A stretch of 60,000 nucleotides of DNA from Hydractinia symbiolongicarpus (taxonomy: Eukaryota; Cnidaria; Hydrozoa; Anthoathecata; Hydractiniidae). Where the stretch lies: the NCBI RefSeq assembly GCF_029227915.1, contig NC_079889.1, positions 7,566,001 through 7,626,000 on the forward strand. Reading direction: 5' to 3'. How positions within the stretch are numbered: the first letter of the stretch is position 1; each line of letters opens with the position of its first letter. Made by a program: the position numbers and the translations under genes. Of this stretch, positions 48,246 to 58,490 are shown in pieces. The notes beneath the pieces were generated by a model, which did not search any database, had not been told where the DNA came from, and was given only the letters and a program-made list of their open reading frames with translations.

Positions 48246-49012
48246 TTTGTACAGTTGCGATTGTGGTCATGTCATGAAGGAGTCAGTAACACTAGAAAAA
48301 GGTACACTTTTAAAATCCTTCTTCTTGTTGAGCCCTGATGATTTTTGTCATCATAAAATTGTTCTTATCGTGTTAAAGTTTATTCATGTTTGTTCACGCA
48401 AATATTACACGTCGGGTTGTTAAAATATAATGTTTCTATTATGTTTAGAGCGCTCTAGAAAACGAAGGGCACCATATCGACCAAATTCAATAAGTTCAGA
48501 ATGGATCGGTGTGAACCAATTGAATGCAAATTCTATTGAACAGGTAACCTTTATTGATTGCTCTAATGAAGGAGAGGATTTATGTTGCCATGGTAATTGG
48601 ATTCGTATTTTTAATTATTTGTCTAATTGTGTTTGTTTCTTTTCAGCATAAAAAGTGTCCTTCGATGAAACATCCGCAAATTATCCTCCAACCAATACAA
48701 AACATAACAAAACAGAAAAAAAGTTATAAGAAAGAAACAAAGTTTTCAATGAAAGGAAAAAAAAGATATGCCAGAAACACTAAGCACAAGAAGAACCAAT
48801 CAAAAGAGTTGCTGCAAATCAATGAAAGTTCATATCAAAATATATACTTTAATCGCTGCAAAAGCTATCGCAAGGCGAAAATATCTGATTTGGATTTTGA
48901 ATTTGATTTCTCTACATTTGACAGTCATTCACCGTTTTATCCAACAGCTCTTGAGGACATTAATACCAAAATAAACCGCACAAACACCTTTTATAGACTG
49001 ATCAGTGAATAG
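48246..49012 (+). CDS. Candidate small host gene (spliced, or a signal-anchored single exon)
   Basis: Two models compete. Spliced: exons 48246-48300, 48449-48542 and 48646-49012, with donors AAAG/GTACAC and ACAG/GTAACC and acceptors TTATAG, GTTTAG and TTTTCAG; all joins keep one frame, giving CDCGHVMKES, then ERSRKRRAPYRPN, then HKKCPSMKHP. Unspliced: ATG 48566 gives 148 residues starting with a strong signal anchor (VIGFVFLIICLIVFVSF) that reads through the last putative intron. In both, the end is the same Lys-rich 120-residue tail with YRKAKISDLDFEFDFSTF. No family was recognised; it might be a small secreted protein. Confidence 0.4.
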
Positions 49013-50023
49013 CTAGAAGTTGGAAATAAAAAATTGATGGTTGTGAGCTAGTTTACATAAAGCTACTAAATCGTTTTTACGCTGGAAACCTCACAACGAA
49101 ACAAGTTTAGTTCCTTCAAAATTTTGGTAGGGAATACAAGATGATGATATCTTTTATCAGAGATCTGTTTTTCGTTTTGATTAAAAAAAACAGCATTGTG
49201 ATATGGCACATAACGTTTATATTAGAAATAAATAATTGTTATCAGAAATGTTTGCTGCAGTCGTAAGATGTGATTGATAGACCTTACTCATAGAATATAC
49301 CCGTTGAGTGAGTCCGTAACTGAGATGACAGAACTTAAAAAAACGATACGGTATAAAGCAAAAGTCGTAATCTTTAAAATCGATCTTAGATGAAAAAAAT
49401 GCTTGTATTGCAGTCAATGTAAACAGGGTCTTATTGTATCAATGAGTGAATAAAAAAGTCACGTAAATAAAAACGTTTTACAATGACGATGCTGAAAAAG
49501 CAGCCACATGCCAATTAGCCTTCGACTCGACAGAAGCTTTTTTCAAATTCTATTTATATTTACGACAGTACAAATATTATGGATGTTGTGAGCAAAAAAT
49601 GAAAATATTGTGTTCGCGATTACACGATGTATATAAAATAAGATGACTAATTTTTTTAATTTTAAGATATACAGAAAATAAAGTTATTCTTATCTAAGCA
49701 AAACGAACTAGAGAATTATGTTAATTGTGATTGAATATTAAAGTGTTGAACTAGTCTCGTATTGTTTTTATTTATTTATTTATTTTATATTTTTATCTTC
49801 TTCTCTTAATCCCTTTTTAGTTGGTAAACATTCCAAATTGTGCTTAAAAAGGTTTTTCTTGTCAGGTGGAACAAAGATGTATACTGCACCTCTAACGTAG
49901 TTTCGAAATAATAATAGTAAGAATTTAATTACAGGTATACAAACTGATAAGGTGTATATTGTATGATGCTGTTTTACACATGAGATATTTCCAATATATA
50001 GCAACATACAACTACAAAAGTTT
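49013..50023. other. AT-rich non-coding region, left flank of element B
   Basis: A (TTTA)n tract lies at 49766-49787. No terminal inverted repeat of the Polinton could be identified, so its left end is unplaced. Confidence 0.35.
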
Positions 50024-52254
50024 GTGTCTAATATGAAAACATGCATCGTCTTAGAACCTATAGATTTTTTGTCAAATAAATGTTCAGAGCATATCCCTGT
50101 AAGTGTTGCCATTCATGATTCGCTCCAAGAACATCCTACATTCATCATGAATGAAGACCCCAAGGTATTGGTGCGGAAATTCGTCGAACAATTGAAGCAG
50201 AGACAAATGAGGATTGTGGAAGAAGTCAAAAAGATATGTCCCAAGCCGGATGATTTCGATATGCTATCCGAACAAACTCAAAATGCTTGGCACGAATGGA
50301 TAAATCAAGTGACGGTGATCGGTTTTAACAGCGGTAAATATGATATCAATATGATAAAGCGGTATTCTATCGACAAATTCCGGATGAGGCCAATATCAAA
50401 GTGGCGAAAAAAGATAATGAATACATGTTTCTCAATACCTCGAGGTTCAAATTTATCGACATTAAGAATTTCCTCGCACCAGGCTTGAGTTATGAAAATG
50501 GTGCAAGTCATTGGATTGCAATCTTAAAAAATTAGTGTTCCCATACGAGTGGCTAACAAGTTATGACAAGCTGAATCATATCGGCCCCGTCGATCATGAG
50601 GACTTCTATAGTAACCTTAGCAGTAAAAACACCCTCTCGCCCGAGGGTTACCAGGCTTTCCGGGATGAGTTCTTTAAGAGGGGGTGCGTCACAATGCTGG
50701 ACTGGCTAGCAGAATACAATATGGTCGATGTAGTTCCATTTGTTGAAGCCGTGGATAAGACCCGCAATACATATTACGAGGATGAGATTGACATTTTGAA
50801 AGATGCCGTGAGCATTCCGGGTGTGTCGATGCGGTATGTTCTGAACAAGTCTCTGCGGTTGAACCCAGATATAAAGCTTTATGCTCCAGGTGATCCATGT
50901 AAGCATAAATGCAAGGCTTGTTGTACCAAAGCCTTATGTAAAGCATGCAAGGAGGTTCAAAACGCTTGTACAATATGTACAAAAAACGAGGCCTATGAAC
51001 TCCTCCAAACAGGCATGGTAGGTGGCCCAGCTATCGGATTTTGCAGGTACCATGAGAGTGATGTGACGGATATTCGCTCACATATTTATAACGAACCGAA
51101 AAAATGTAAGACTATCCTGGGATATGACGCCAATATGCTCTACCCTAGCACCTTGATGCAGGACTTCCCTTATGGTAAGGAGAAGCTGGTCAAAATAGCA
51201 GACCCTGCTGGAAAATTAGATGATCTGGTGCGAGACATTATCGATGGATCACTCTTTGGTTTTTGCCCGGTTGATGTTGAAGTCCCAGCTAAGCTGTACG
51301 AAACATTCAATGAAATTTCCCCGTTATTTGTGGTTAGAGAGATCCCTGACAATCAAATTCCTCACCATATGCATGATTAATTAAACAAGACAGAGCGAAA
51401 ACGTATACCAGGCACTAAAAAGCTGTTGGGAGTGATGAAAGCTGAGAAGATCCTGCTTTGTACTGACCTGCTTAAATGGTATCTTAATCATGGGTTGAAG
51501 ATTACAGCTTGTTATCAAATACCCAAGTACTCACGTGGTAAAACATTCGCCTGGTTTCCTCAGGAAATCGCGGATGCGCGGCGCCAAGCAGATAAAGACC
51601 CTGATAAGCGCATCGCTGGTGATACTGCAAAATTGAAAGGGAACTCCTTCTACGGGAAGATGATCGAGGACCTGGCAAGGCATGCAAATACTACATTTAC
51701 GCGAGATGAGAAGGTAGTGGATGCTGCAATGAGGAGTCCCTACTTGGGGGATTTGGAAGAAATTGGAAATGCATACGAATTCTATTACGACTTCCTTGAT
51801 AAGTACGTAGATCGACAAAATTACGGGTATATTTACATGGATACGGACTCCGCGTATTTTGCCATCTCTGGATACAACCTACGTGATGTTGTTCGTCTTG
51901 AATTAATCAAGCAGTGCGATGAGGCAGTGCCTAATTGGCTTGTTACTGACAAGCACTCGAGTCGAACCGGAGGTTTGTTCAAGAAGGATTGCTCTGACAG
52001 CCAAGTGCTATTTCGTGGAAGGGAAAGACGGTACGAAATTCTCGTGTAAAGACATGTCGAAAAGGCAAAATGAATTGACATGGTGTAGGTATATGGGAGC
52101 ACTGAAGGGAGAGCTGGATACTGCAAAAAATGTGGACTTCCGGGTACATAACCAGGGGATGGTTACATATCAAAAAAATAAGCTGGGTCTATCAGCGTTT
52201 TACGATAAAAGGGTAGTGCTCGAGGATTGTATACATACAAGGCCTTTAGAGTAG
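50024..52254 (+). pseudogene. Protein-primed family B DNA polymerase (broken, N-terminus missing)
   Basis: Replicates the element. Motifs in order: Exo II-type GFNSGKYDINMI near 50323, Exo III-type LAEYNMVDVV near 50703, a CxxC cluster (HKCKACCTKALCKACKE) near 50906-50955, motif A GYDANMLYPS near 51120, motif B KLKGNSFYG near 51634, and motif C YMDTDS near 51834. Lesions are a frame change between about 50488 and 50511, an in-frame TAA at 51378-51380, and a frame change near 52010. Only about 740 residues are present, with no Exo I region, so the 5' end is truncated relative to full Polinton polymerases. Confidence 0.85.
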
Positions 52255-52301
52255 TTCGCGTCCAATATTTTTTATAGGCCATTAAAGTTTTATAACAAAA
52301 A

Positions 52302-52466
52302 AAATGCCTTGGAAAGAAGATTGCGAGCGATTTTTTTGTATGGGTAGCTGTGATCGATCACCCAGGGCGCTGGTTATGGGTTGAACCATCTAACCCCGAC
52401 AGTGCAGAAATAAAAAAAACGCGGTACAGGCTGCTGCTGTTGTACCGCGGGACATATCATATATAA
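52302..52466 (+). pseudogene. Possible short Polinton gene
   Basis: ATG 52302 opens MPWKEDCERF; after a shift at a T-run near 52335 another frame reads WVAVIDHPGRWLWVEP and ends at TAA 52464. It looks coding by amino-acid composition but has no recognised family. Confidence 0.3.
52420..52449. repeat. Hairpin H1 of element B
   Basis: CGCGGTACA and TGTACCGCG enclose 12 bases. It lies within or at the end of the possible short gene. A separate 12-base palindrome GTGATCGATCAC is at 52350-52361. Confidence 0.5.
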
Positions 52467-52512
52467 CAAGGCCTGGGATAGAGGTATTACGACCTATGCG
52501 CACTAATAAGCA

Positions 52513-52541
52513 GTAAAGGTGTTGTATAGCGACACCTTTAC
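52513..52541. terminator. Hairpin H2 of element B
   Basis: GTAAAGGTGT pairs with ACACCTTTAC across a 9-base loop, downstream of the short gene and before the gene at 52650. Confidence 0.55.
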
Positions 52542-52649
52542 ACAAAGCTGCAAATAAAAATTATTCAGTTATTGCTATTGATTGCGATAATTCTTCCGTA
52601 TATATTGATACTTGCTTTTCTCTATCGATACAAACATATAATAAATAGT

Positions 52650-53150
52650 ATGTCTTCATTATCTGAAATATTCGACGATGTTGTAGATACACCAGCAGAG
52701 GCTGTTGATCAACCTATAGATAAGCGCCAAGCTCTTAAGGATGCTCGCAAATCCAAGCCGCATCTTTTACCGAAAAAATGTACTGACGCATTCCTGGACA
52801 AAGCATCACCTGAGGTTATCCAAAAAATATACGCCGAGGTAGTTGAAAAGGAACTCCAGGAAAAGGGGGAAACCACAGCGAGAGCCATCAGCAATCATGC
52901 GTTTGGACTATACAGCAAAACCATCAGCAATTTTGTATCCATAGATGGTGTCGATGCTCTCCGTTAGGATCTGGAAAATGATTTGATCATTAAAGAGTCC
53001 ATGACTGACCTGGGTATACTGGTATATACAGCATTCGGGAAATTTTTAGCGCCGCTGTTGGTAGCTGCCCATACAATTAACCACTGTCAACTACCCGCGT
53101 CCACGATGAATGAAGATAAGGTTGATGAAGAGCAACAAAAAGATGAGTAG
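52650..53150 (+). pseudogene. Polinton hypothetical protein with in-frame TAG
   Basis: ATG 52650 follows ATAAATAGT and is preferred over an upstream hydrophobic extension that lacks ATG. The frame is open for 105 codons (acidic start SLSEIFDDVVDTPAEA, helical charged middle), hits TAG at 52965-52967 and continues in frame to 53150 with a hydrophobic stretch (LGILVYTAFGKFLAPLLVAA). Its last codons overlap the next start (ATGAGTAG). Function unknown. Confidence 0.5.
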
Positions 53151-53451
53151 CGCGTGTAGTATTATTATAAACCAGCAAAAACAACAAACCGAGACCGTTG
53201 AAAAAATTGTTGAAGTAAACAAAAAACACCCGGAAAGGGTTGCGCAAGGTCACAGACTAGCTGCACTGATGAGGTAGAGGAGGCTTGGGAAACCTCCAGC
53301 CAAGAAAGAACCAATGACATTTAGGGAGTTCATGAGATATTTTGAGAGAGATTTAAATACTCCTGAGGCTAAAATCACGGGGATAAATGAGGCTATGGAG
53401 ATCCTTGAGAAACAGGGGCTATCCCTCGTTCTTAATGTAAAAAGAAAGTGA
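53143..53451 (+). pseudogene. Polinton hypothetical protein, 102 codons with in-frame TAG
   Basis: Starts in an ATGAGTAG overlap with the previous gene, reads SSACSIIINQQKQQTETVEK, meets TAG at 53275-53277, and continues in frame (FREFMRYFERDLNTPEAKI) to TGA 53449. Small, helical, no membrane segment. Function unknown. Confidence 0.45.
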
Positions 53452-53481
53452 TTTGTTACAGGTCTTATTGCCTATAACAAA
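53452..53481. terminator. Hairpin H3, filling a whole intergenic gap
   Basis: TTTGTTACAGG pairs with CCTATAACAAA (10 of 11 positions) around an 8-base loop. The previous stop ends at 53451 and the next ATG begins at 53481, so the stem-loop occupies the entire gap. Confidence 0.6.
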
Positions 53482-53825
53482 TGAGTGAAGACAATACTAA
53501 CCAAGTTATCACCAAGAAAAACGAGGGCCGTGTTGCTGCTGGTAAGAGACCAGCGGAATGGAACCGCAAGAACAAGGCCGCCTTGAAAAAGAACATGGAG
53601 GGAGGTACTTCCCAAGAGATTCAGGAACCGGCCCCAGGTACCTCCAAGTCCATGGGAAGTGAACATATATATGGTGCGGGAGGCTTTATTATCCTCGCCT
53701 GTATCGAAGGTCTCATATATTTTACTCATAAAAAACCACGGGTGCACAGCAGATTGCCAAAACACATGCACCAACGGTTCAGTAAAAACCTTCAAAGCCA
53801 TGTGATTGATATTCATATGCGATAG
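53481..53825 (+). CDS. Small basic membrane protein, 114 aa
   Basis: N-terminal half is basic (RVAAGKRPAEWNRKNKAALK), followed by a Pro/Ser linker and one membrane segment (GAGGFIILACIEGLIYF) near residues 66-82, then a His/Lys-rich tail. No lesion is visible. Likely virion- or membrane-associated, by inference. A weaker bulged hairpin (GGGTA..ACAT/ATGTTACCC) lies after it at about 53825-53857. Confidence 0.5.
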   Translation: MSEDNTNQVITKKNEGRVAAGKRPAEWNRKNKAALKKNMEGGTSQEIQEPAPGTSKSMGSEHIYGAGGFIILACIEGLIYFTHKKPRVHSRLPKHMHQRFSKNLQSHVIDIHMR

Positions 53826-53879
53826 GGTATAATAAAACATGAGTTCAAATGTTACCCCCAACAGAAGGAGATAATCGAT

Positions 53880-54089
53880 ATGATATACGAGACAATCGTG
53901 GACCTCGGGTTCACATTTGGATATGCCAAGGTTGGTAAGAGGTTCCTTGGGATCTCGAGTCCCAGCACAAATTTGGACACGAATGACGTTATGAAGATGA
54001 TAGCATATTTCACAGCAGGACGCGGGAGTCGTGAGATGGCCGTAACCAAGGGCTGGTTACCAGCGAGTATAGTCCAAAAGCCTAAGTAA
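53880..54089 (+). CDS. Small hypothetical protein, 69 aa
   Basis: Intact short frame: MIYETIVDLGFTFGYAKVGK, then NDVMKMIAYFTAGRGSREM. No membrane segment or known domain. Followed by a 28-base perfect palindrome and then the ATPase gene. Confidence 0.45.
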   Translation: MIYETIVDLGFTFGYAKVGKRFLGISSPSTNLDTNDVMKMIAYFTAGRGSREMAVTKGWLPASIVQKPK

Positions 54090-54101
54090 GCACCTACAAG
54101 T

Positions 54102-54129
54102 TTCGTGTATACCACGTGGTATACACGAA
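54102..54129. terminator. Perfect 28-base palindrome H4 between two genes
   Basis: Arm TTCGTGTATACCAC is followed directly by its exact reverse complement. It fills most of the 46-base gap between the stop at 54089 and the ATG at 54136. Confidence 0.7.
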
Positions 54130-54135
54130 GAATAA

Positions 54136-54732
54136 ATGCTAGACATTGTTAAAGAACCCCATACAGCTATCTTTACGGGACCTACCTCATGTGGAAAAAC
54201 GCAAAAAGTCCTGGGCTTGCTTGAAAATGAGTATCGAGGATATTTCCAAAACATCATAATTTTGTGTCCTACAATTAAATACAATTGAACTTACCTCGAT
54301 AGATCATCGCTGTGGAAAGACCCCTATGTGTGGTTGATAGAGCCAGGTGATCAGTTATTTAAATGGGTATGCAAATTATCAATCCTCCTAGCGGAGGAAG
54401 AAACATTATTCATCGTAGATGACATGATCGCTGATGAATCCATGGATAAGAAGCGGCAACCCATGCTAGAGCTCGCGGTATCTGGTAGACATCGAAAGCA
54501 CAGTCTCTGGCTCCTTACTCAATCGTATACCGCAATTCCCAAAAATCTGAGGAGACAAAAGAAGCAGTTATTTCTCTGGTACCCGCACGAAACATCGGAC
54601 CTCAAATTGATTGATGAAGAAACCAACATAATTAACGACTGGGAGCCTATAAAGAATCAACTCAAAAAGTCTAAGCACGCATGTCTCTGGGTCCGACTCG
54701 AGTACCCCAGGGCTTGGACTATTCTAGAATAA
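54136..54732 (+). pseudogene. Polinton packaging ATPase with one in-frame TGA
   Basis: A32-like/FtsK-HerA family. ATG 54136 follows AATAA. Walker A GPTSCGKT lies near residue 15, Walker B LFIVDD near residue 94, and LLTQSYTAIPKNLRR near residue 128 fits the sensor region. TGA at 54286-54288 (codon 51) is the only lesion; the rest of the 198-residue frame is intact. It aligns with the truncated copy at 33415-33807. Confidence 0.85.
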
Positions 54733-54734
54733 AT

Positions 54735-54923
54735 ATGTCATATGAATTGATAAAACAACAGTTGAAAGACTGCCACGAAGAGATGGACAGGATACCCTAT
54801 CTGGAATCTCAACTGAAGGCTATTGATGAAGAGCTAAGGGATGCACTGGAAAGGGAAAGGAATACCAAGTATTTTTTCATAACCGTCCTACTCATTGTGA
54901 CCCTGGTTGGAAGCATTAGTTAA
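54735..54923 (+). CDS. Tail-anchored coiled-coil protein, 62 aa
   Basis: Starts 2 bases after the ATPase stop. A coiled coil (LKDCHEEMDRIPYLESQLKA to ELRDALERER) is followed by a C-terminal membrane anchor (YFFITVLLIVTLVGSIS). Intact. Function unknown. Confidence 0.55.
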   Translation: MSYELIKQQLKDCHEEMDRIPYLESQLKAIDEELRDALERERNTKYFFITVLLIVTLVGSIS

Positions 54924-54930
54924 AATAAAA

Positions 54931-55767
54931 ATGTCTTGTCTTGTTGAATTTAATAATATCCATCTACATACCGTAAATATCAACGGCCGCCCTTGGATTA
55001 GAGCCAAGGAAGTAGTCCAAGCATTAGAATATCCGAAGGAGACCTCGGATACCATCCACAATCATTGTAGCCTGGAAAATTACACTCGCAAGTGCCAACT
55101 GAGTGGTTCCCCCGCTACGGGGGAACCGGTGAAATGGCCCTTGGATTCACAAAAATATAATCTCTACATCAATGAGGAGGGTATGTACGGGTTGATGTTT
55201 GGAAGCCAACAGCCTAAAACGAAAAGCTTCAGAAAATATTGTTGCAATACAATGTTCCCAAAAATACGTGAGCAACTACACCATCAAGTCTTTGAAGAGA
55301 GAGATATTACCCTCGCAATACTCAGAGATGACCTGAAGGATAGGGACGTAACTATCGCAAACCTTCAGGAGGATCTTCATGAGAGAAAAAATCAACTCGA
55401 CCTACGGACATTGGAAATAGCAGGAGTTCGTGATCGGTATGTGCCTCCAGGTTATCCATATGATAATGTGATATGTGCGATTGACAAAAATAATCCTAAT
55501 GAATGTGGGAAAAAAGCCCAACATCTCCACTATATTATTCGTTGCCAACGTAGATCCTTAAATGATCAACTCCGCATATTACGGGATATGTATCCTAATA
55601 TGATCGAGAGACATCCAATATGTGACGATCCCAACGCCGTACATACATGGAATAGGTTCAGGGATGATAATCTTGGGATAGAGAATTCCTGGCGAAATTA
55701 TTTAAGTTTACCAGATGACGCTACGCGCGAGTTATTCGAAGGGTTGTATGATATCGATATGTCATAA
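54931..55767 (+). CDS. BRO-N domain protein, 278 aa
   Basis: ATG 54931 follows TTAAAATAAAA; the longer frame upstream lacks ATG. The N-terminal 110 residues have the BRO-N pattern (RPWIRAKEVVQALEYP, LYINEEGMYGLMFGS, FRKYCCNTMFPKIRE), a DNA-binding domain found in baculoviruses, other large DNA viruses and phages. A coiled coil (residues about 120-170) follows, then a C-terminal domain with CAIDKNNPNECGKK and LHYIIRCQRRSLNDQL. No lesion is seen. Probably regulates the element's transcription or replication, by family analogy. Confidence 0.75.
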   Translation: MSCLVEFNNIHLHTVNINGRPWIRAKEVVQALEYPKETSDTIHNHCSLENYTRKCQLSGSPATGEPVKWPLDSQKYNLYINEEGMYGLMFGSQQPKTKSFRKYCCNTMFPKIREQLHHQVFEERDITLAILRDDLKDRDVTIANLQEDLHERKNQLDLRTLEIAGVRDRYVPPGYPYDNVICAIDKNNPNECGKKAQHLHYIIRCQRRSLNDQLRILRDMYPNMIERHPICDDPNAVHTWNRFRDDNLGIENSWRNYLSLPDDATRELFEGLYDIDMS

Positions 55768-55778
55768 TGTCTATATGC

Positions 55779-55801
55779 TTTGTGTGTTATGAACACACAA
55801 A
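55779..55801. terminator. Hairpin H5 after the BRO-N gene
   Basis: TTTGTGTGTT-ATG-AACACACAAA, a perfect 10-bp stem with a 3-base loop, 11 bases after the BRO-N stop and before the convergent integrase gene. Confidence 0.65.
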
Positions 55802-55936
55802 AATCGAGAAATTTTCATCATTTTTTTACATGATTAGGGGGTATTTCAGTATTCTTGGATACTAGCATCAATTCCTCTTATAAGAAACTTCGATCAGGCC
55901 CATCTACCAAATAGTATAGGAGGCGTGTTCCTTTAA

Positions 55937-56760
55937 CTATACGGTCGAGTCTGAAAGTTTTCTTGCTCCAGAACGCATCCGTCGCACGTCTCCGAGCATT
56001 CCCATGTTCTTCCCCAGGTTGCAAGAGGTAGAGGTGAAGGCCATCATCAGTTTTATTGCCTTGCTTGGTTTCATACCGATCATGGTAGTCTTGGTATTAT
56101 TCATGGTTTTCACGATAGTGTACAGATTTTTAACCCATGTGGTACTAGTTTCATCAGTGACCAGCTCTTGTGCGTCCTGAGATTTGAACAATCTTTCCGC
56201 GAGTACCTTGTTGTAGCTTTCGACAAATGCCGTAAGTCCATGGGAAGTGGTAGTTGCCCGCTTGATCTCGACACTTTTGCTTTCAAGTAGCTTTGTTACA
56301 TTTGATTTGAATTCACTACCGTTGTCGCATTGAAAAATTTTAGGAAAGTGAAGTTGTCCTGCCCTCTAAATATCTTTTATCATGTTCGCGACTTCGCTGG
56401 ACTTTTTGGTGCGTAGAGGTCTTTCTACTTTATACCTCGAAGCCACGTCGATGCCTGTGAGGATATACTTGTAAGTATTTCCATACAGCTTGTCATGGGG
56501 CATGTACAAGAGATCAAACCGGTGGATCTCATTAGGCTTTGTAACTGTGAAATGGGGATAATCTATTCTTTTTGGGCTTTTGATGTGCCTAATCCATAGG
56601 AGTTGACGACTAAGCCAATGTATAACTCTCTTTTTAGAAAGACCACTCTGCTCGGAGAGTAGTTTAATAGCTTTCCGTCCAGTCCAGAGATGTTCGGGCT
56701 GGTAGTAGATTTGACTAACTTTCCTGCTTCCTCAGGAGTAATGATATGTGCTTTTGACAT
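55937..56760 (-). pseudogene. Polinton integrase (rve, DDE type), broken
   Basis: Retroviral-like integrase that inserts the element. ATG 56760 opens MSKAHIITPEEAGKLVK; a frame change near 56720 moves to YYQPEHLWTGRKAIKLL, a zinc/HTH region typical of these integrases. Catalytic residues: D in RFDLLYMP near 56510, D in FQCDNGSEF near 56325, and E in FVESYNKVL near 56220. In-frame TAG at 56366-56368. The C-terminal chromodomain-like region was not identified. Convergent with BRO-N. Confidence 0.8.
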
Positions 56761-56779
56761 GTTTATTATACATGTCAAA
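56753..56779. terminator. Hairpin H6 between the 132-residue gene and integrase
   Basis: TTTGACATGT-TTATTAT-ACATGTCAAA, a perfect 10-bp stem. It lies between the stop of the upstream gene (56788) and the integrase start, and covers the integrase ATG. Confidence 0.65.
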
Positions 56780-56787
56780 GATAATCC

Positions 56788-57186
56788 TTACATATACTTG
56801 TACACGACGAAACCCAGCAGAGCCAAGGACCCTACAATGAACGTTAGCTCTCCGTCTTGTTGCTGTTTGCTGGGTATATAGTAGTCGGAGAGTTTGGGGG
56901 CTTTTTCGATCGTCGCGATATAGTACTGTCGCATGCCTTCATCGAATTCTTTAAGAATCTCGCCAGCTTGACGCTAAAGCTCCCGTTGCTGATTTTACCA
57001 ATCAATGCGACCTTGAGGATCCCGCACCCACTGCGCCTGAGCGGCTTGGAGTTGTTCAATAGCTTTATCGTGTCTTTTGCGCTCTTCTTCGCTATGGCCG
57101 CCAAGTTTGCTGAAGAGATAGTTACTTCCTGAGAATGCTAGGGCGTTGATTATCGTCCCGCCTGCGAGTACCATAATGCTTGCCAT
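56788..57186 (-). pseudogene. Small two-membrane-segment Polinton protein with two stops
   Basis: Single frame of 133 codons. An N-terminal hydrophobic segment (ASIMVLAGGTIINALAF), a helical charged middle (EERKRHDKAIEQLQAAQAQW), and a C-terminal membrane segment (LTFIVGSLALLGFVVY). TAA at 56995-56997 and TAG at 56974-56976 interrupt it without any frameshift. Function unknown; likely membrane or virion component. Confidence 0.55.
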
Positions 57187-57193
57187 GTTTATC

Positions 57194-58460
57194 TTAGTAT
57201 TCTACACTGTGAAATCTACCATCTAAAATATTCAATTGTGCATCCATCAAGAGATAGACGTAACACCGTATATCACCCGTGCCGTCGACCTTCTTGTTCA
57301 TGTGAAATGTAATACCATCAGACACTCTCTGCAAAGGTCGCCCGCTCCCGTGTAGGCTGGGATCGTCAGTTGCTCTGAAGTCAACAAACAGCCCATATCC
57401 TTCCGTAAAAAATTGACCTATGGTCACTATGGAATCATGCTGAGCGAAGAGCCCGCTACTTGATCCATGTGATCTTTTGGGAGCATGGCGTGGCTGAAGA
57501 GTTAATTAGGCTCACCCTCGTTAGTGACAGAGATTTTCTCGATCTTGGGGTTATAAAACTTCTCATTGTTACCACCATATGGTTTAACTACACCGGGATC
57601 CTGGAATAAGAGCAAGACACCCTTCAAGCTCTTGGCAGGTGTGTCTAATTGGAGATTGTAGGATGTGTCGGCCTTTTTTATGGTCACCACTTTGCTGCGG
57701 AGGATCCTTTCGTACGGCCGGGCCAATCGCAAGTATCTGGACATCATAGCACTCGCGAGGCCCTCGTTTGTTACTTTATCAAACTCGAGCGAAATGTTAG
57801 AGATTTTGTATGTAGCGTCAGCTGGTTTGGCTGCCGTGGATCCAGATGCTGGTGTACCGGCATCTTTAATTATATCGCTGTGCTGTGCGAAGTGCAGTAC
57901 GAACTGCAGTCTGTCGTGTAAGTCTCCTTGATAAAAAGGTAAGTCTCTAGTGAGCTCGAACATTTTGCCGATAGGGATAGCAAAAGTATTTCCATACGCT
58001 GCCACTATCGCTTTTTCTTCATCATTTCCTACGTGATCGCTGGCTTTTACTTGCAGGGCCCTAATTGTTCCGTCGTTATTGTTAATACCTTCTAATACTA
58101 AAAGGTTATCACGCTCAAATTTGGACAGCCACAGATTCTGATACACTGCCAGGGTGTTGTAGTCCGAAATGTTCTGGATTTCGTGGCCGTTGAAGCTTAT
58201 GCGAAGGTTTTGAACCAGGGCCTTGCCAATGTTGCTAATGATGGTGCGTTTGGTAGCAGTCAATTCCAAGTCGAACAGCAACTTGATTAAGCCGGGAAAA
58301 ATCACGTCTTCTTTACCCATGTTTGGTAGATCAACATATAAATCTTTATTCTGGTTAATTGTGGCACATGCGATATCTTCACCCTTTGTTTTTTCCCTTT
58401 CATCGCCATCATCGTTTTTACCTCCTTGTGCGGGTCTAATTTTGATCCAAAAATACTCAT
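57194..58460 (-). pseudogene. Polinton major capsid protein (double jelly-roll type), broken
   Basis: ATG 58460 opens the gene; a frame change in the T-run directly after it moves into the main frame, open from about 58450 to 57502. Landmarks are GKALVQNLRISFNGHEIQ, LHDRLQFVLHF, ANISLEFDKV-type text (SNISLEFDKVTNEGLASAM) and FYNPKIEKISVT. TAA at 57502-57504 is in frame, then a frame change near 57430 leads to the final 77 residues (IGQFFTEGYGLFVDFRATDD). Assigned by homology to the copy in element A, by position beside integrase and ATPase genes, and by a length of about 420 residues. The fold itself cannot be verified by eye. Confidence 0.7.
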
Positions 58461-58490
58461 TTATTTAGGTAGGCTGGTGGTTGAAAATAA
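58461..58490. promoter_or_regulatory. 30-base divergent promoter region
   Basis: Separates the capsid ATG (-, 58460) and the next ATG (+, 58491). Each start is preceded by a TTATTT/AAATAA-type sequence, so the two genes must share or overlap promoters. Confidence 0.5.
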
